DNA from: Gallionellales bacterium UBA7399 | Lineage (GTDB): Bacteria; Pseudomonadota; Gammaproteobacteria; Burkholderiales; Gallionellaceae | NCBI GenBank assembly: GCA_002470125.1 | Contig: DKNB01000067.1 | Location: 5,996-14,821, forward strand | Length of the DNA stretch: 8,826 bases | Direction: 5' to 3' | Part shown: one piece after another, positions 6,916-8,826 of the stretch | Layout: each line of letters starts with the position of its first letter | Position numbering within the stretch: the first letter of the stretch is position 1 | Notes under the pieces: generated by a model | Seen by the model: the letters and a program-made list of their open reading frames with translations, nothing else | Database searches by the model: none | Told to the model about the DNA's origin: nothing | Made by a program: the position numbers and the translations under genes

Positions 6916-7530
6916 GGGATTGAACTTATTCTTCTTCAGTATAGCTAGCGTGTTGTTCATCTCTTCTTTGTTTCGGTAGGGGCCAACCTGTACGCGGTGC
7001 CACACCCCCTTGCCGGGGATGGTTGCCGCTTGTACGCTGGCTTCTATACCGATCAGGGCTAGCTTGGCTTTTAATTCGTTTGCATCCTTCGCGTTGGGGA
7101 AAGAGCCGGCCTGTAGGACGTAGGCCTCCTTGGTAGGTTGATTATTGGCAGCCTGAGTGGTAACGACCGGTTTTCCTGACGCTGCTGGTGCTGTCGCACT
7201 GCCGTTTGATGGTGCGGCCGTTGGCGTGTCTTGTTTTTCAGTCAGCACTTTGTAGAATTCAAAGCGTGGCTTTCCGTCACTCACGCTGGAGGCGACCACG
7301 GAGAGATCGGATGCATCTGCGGGCGCTGATGTGGCAGCCTGCATTTTGTGGTCGGGCTCTAGCTCGACCTTCTCGCGTGGCACATTCTTGACGAACGAGT
7401 TGGGGGCCTTAAAAATGTACAGCGCGACCCCGCCGGCAATTAGCAACCCCGCCACTACACCGATCAAGATGCCAGTCAGCAGGGGGTTGCCCTGACGCGG
7501 TGCCGTGGATCGAGTGCTGTTGTTGTACAT
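6895..7530 (-). CDS. SPOR-domain single-pass membrane protein, probable cell division protein FtsN
   Basis: A 211-residue bitopic inner-membrane protein. In order: a short basic cytoplasmic segment, a membrane helix at about 17-40 (LLTGILIGVVAGLLIAGGVA), a periplasmic Ala/Pro/Thr/Ser-rich linker, and a C-terminal SPOR domain at about 135-211 with YVLQAGSF (137-144) and WHRVQVGPY (177-185), which in this family binds denuded glycan strands at the septum. Within the linker, RFEFYKVL (89-96) resembles the short essential segment of E. coli FtsN. The gene follows argS on the same strand; an argS-FtsN order is, from memory, also found in Pseudomonas. Start ATG has GAAGG ten bases upstream. The last codons and TAA form a strong hairpin. 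It could be another SPOR protein (DedD-like), but single helix, motif and context favour FtsN. Confidence 0.9.
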   Translation of the reverse strand: MYNNSTRSTAPRQGNPLLTGILIGVVAGLLIAGGVALYIFKAPNSFVKNVPREKVELEPDHKMQAATSAPADASDLSVVASSVSDGKPRFEFYKVLTEKQDTPTAAPSNGSATAPAASGKPVVTTQAANNQPTKEAYVLQAGSFPNAKDANELKAKLALIGIEASVQAATIPGKGVWHRVQVGPYRNKEEMNNTLAILKKNKFNPTPMLAQ

Positions 7531-7632
7531 GGCGTCTATACCTTCATAAAGATAAATTGTGTGGGTGAAGCTTGTCGTGTAAAAATCAAGTTGTCAATTG
7601 TGTTTTTGGCCTAGTTCATCGCGATCAAGGGC

Positions 7633-8826
7633 CTACATTTTTTCCGGTGCGGAGACGCCCAGTAGCGTTAGTCCGTTGCGCATCACCTGTGCTGCAGCAG
7701 CAATCAATGCAAGCCGCGCTCGCTTGATGTTCTCATCTTCAACTAGGAAGCGTGAGGCATTATAGTAGCTATGAAAATCAGCGGCCAAATCTTTTAGATA
7801 GAGCGTGATGAGATGTGGTGCCAACTCCGCTGCGGCAATCTCGATCACCTGGGGATAGTCAATCAGGCGTTGTAGTAGAGCGTGCTCGTAATCGCTGTCT
7901 AGAACCCCTGTGTCGGCCTGATGCAGCATCGTGATGTCACCAGCCCACTGTTCGAGCACGCTACAGATGCGTGCGTGAGCATACTGAATGTAGTACACGG
8001 GATTTTCGTTGCTCTGTGATTTAGCCAGGTCGATATCAAACACCAGCTGCGAGTCTGGGTGACGTGCTACGAGGAAGAATCGTGTGGCATCGCAGCCCAC
8101 TTCATCAATCAGGTCACGTAGGGTAACGTAACTGCCAGCGCGTTTTGATATCTTCACCTCCTCGCCATTGCGGAGCACCGTGACCATCTGGTGCAAGACA
8201 TAGTCAGGCCAGCTTGGCGGGATGCCAACATTTAGAGCCTGGAGTCCAGCGCGTACGCGCGTGATAGTGCTGTGATGGTCCGCGCCTTGTTCATTAATGA
8301 CTCGCGTAAAGCCGCGTCGCCACTTATCTAGGTGGTACGCCACATCTGGTACAAAGTAGGTATAACTGCCGTCGCTCTTGCGCATAACCCGGTCTTTGTC
8401 GTCACCAAAGCTCGTGGTGCGTAACCATAGTGCACCGTCTTGTTCATACGTATGACCGCTTGCAATCAGCTTTTTGACGACCTCCTCTACTTTTCCATCC
8501 GTGTAGAGTGCAGATTCTAGAGAGTGCACGTCAAAATTTACTCCGAAGGCACGTAAGTCTAAGTCCTGCTCGTGGCGCAGGTATGCGATCGCAAATTGGC
8601 AGATGGCAGCATCATCATCGATATTGCCAGACGCCTCAACGCGCCGATCGTCTGCTTCGACTACCTTGCGTGCCAGGTACGCTTGAGCAACATCGGTGAT
8701 GTAGTCACCACGGTAGCCATTCTCAGGCCACGAGGGATCGTCTGGCGTCACACCTTTGCAGCGTAATTGCACGGACAGCATGAGGTTGTTGATCTGTGCG
8801 CCGGCATCGTTGTAATAAAATTCGCG
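7633..8826 (-). CDS. argS: Arginyl-tRNA synthetase, C-terminal two-thirds (5' end outside window)
   Basis: ArgS attaches arginine to tRNA(Arg); it is a class I synthetase. The frame is open from the right edge for 397 codons, against roughly 560-580 for the family, so about 170 N-terminal residues with the HIGH-type motif lie outside. The first visible residues, REFYYNDAGAQINNL, are the usual conserved ArgRS segment; the Met at 8781-8779 is internal, not a start. GADHH followed by TRVRAG belongs to the catalytic domain, and the KMSKS-type loop is KISKRAGSYVTL (KISK at 8154-8143). The C-terminal alpha-helical anticodon-binding (DALR) domain begins near YYIQYAHARICSVLEQW and ends with the typical LLGVSAPEKM. 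The stop is TAG. The SPOR gene follows after 102 bases on the same strand. No damage is seen in the visible part. Confidence 0.98.
   Translation of the reverse strand, partial: REFYYNDAGAQINNLMLSVQLRCKGVTPDDPSWPENGYRGDYITDVAQAYLARKVVEADDRRVEASGNIDDDAAICQFAIAYLRHEQDLDLRAFGVNFDVHSLESALYTDGKVEEVVKKLIASGHTYEQDGALWLRTTSFGDDKDRVMRKSDGSYTYFVPDVAYHLDKWRRGFTRVINEQGADHHSTITRVRAGLQALNVGIPPSWPDYVLHQMVTVLRNGEEVKISKRAGSYVTLRDLIDEVGCDATRFFLVARHPDSQLVFDIDLAKSQSNENPVYYIQYAHARICSVLEQWAGDITMLHQADTGVLDSDYEHALLQRLIDYPQVIEIAAAELAPHLITLYLKDLAADFHSYYNASRFLVEDENIKRARLALIAAAAQVMRNGLTLLGVSAPEKM

Noticed and set aside
7592..7597. A perfect TTGACA -35 hexamer on the minus strand in the argS-SPOR gap.
   Set aside because: At 16-18 bases downstream there is no acceptable -10 (CAAGCT or similar), so a promoter is not supported from sequence alone.
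8779..8781. ATG at the upstream end of argS as a possible start of a short synthetase-like protein.
   Set aside because: The frame continues to the window edge with conserved ArgRS residues (EFYYNDAGAQINNL), so the Met is internal and the gene is only cut by the window.
1..8826. Search for mobile elements, CRISPR arrays, phage or defence genes, or a novel system.
   Set aside because: All long frames belong to well-known core families, gaps are short, and no repeats, transposase or integrase traces were seen.

Overview
The window looks like an ordinary housekeeping stretch of a betaproteobacterial chromosome with mid-range base composition (roughly half G+C by eye). The assignment rests on gene order and protein character: the mreB-mreC cell-shape operon lies divergently from gatC-gatA-gatB, followed by a convergent argS / SPOR (FtsN-like) / dsbA / short-chain dehydrogenase cluster. 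This order is typical of Burkholderiales, Nitrosomonadales and relatives. I cannot name a genus from sequence alone. There are no rRNA or tRNA genes, insertion sequences, CRISPR arrays, phage genes or toxin modules, and no gap between genes exceeds about 115 bases.

Layout. Positions 1-888 (minus) hold the N-terminal part of mreC, starting at GTG and running off the left edge. Positions 1003-2046 (minus) hold mreB. A 109-base divergent promoter region (2047-2155) separates mreB from gatC (2156-2443), gatA (2462-3922) and gatB (3935-5389), all on plus and closely spaced. Only 21 bases separate gatB from the convergent minus-strand cluster. Read in its own direction, that cluster is argS (8826-7633, N-terminus outside the window), a SPOR-domain membrane protein (7530-6895), dsbA (6807-6181) and an SDR oxidoreductase (6181-5411), whose GTG start overlaps the dsbA stop by one base.

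How the genes work together. MreB and MreC belong to the elongasome, which directs lateral wall synthesis. The SPOR protein very probably acts in the divisome as FtsN. GatCAB amidates misacylated Glu-tRNA(Gln) (and possibly Asp-tRNA(Asn)), and ArgS charges tRNA(Arg), so both are translation genes. DsbA introduces disulfides in the periplasm. The SDR has an unknown substrate but is placed for translational coupling to DsbA.

No undescribed system was found. The points most worth checking are a 12-bp hairpin over the stop codon of the SPOR gene with no U-tract, a short aromatic motif in the SPOR protein that matches the spacing of the divisome-activating residues of E. coli FtsN, complete absence of TGA among the eight visible stop codons, and a CSHC active site in DsbA.
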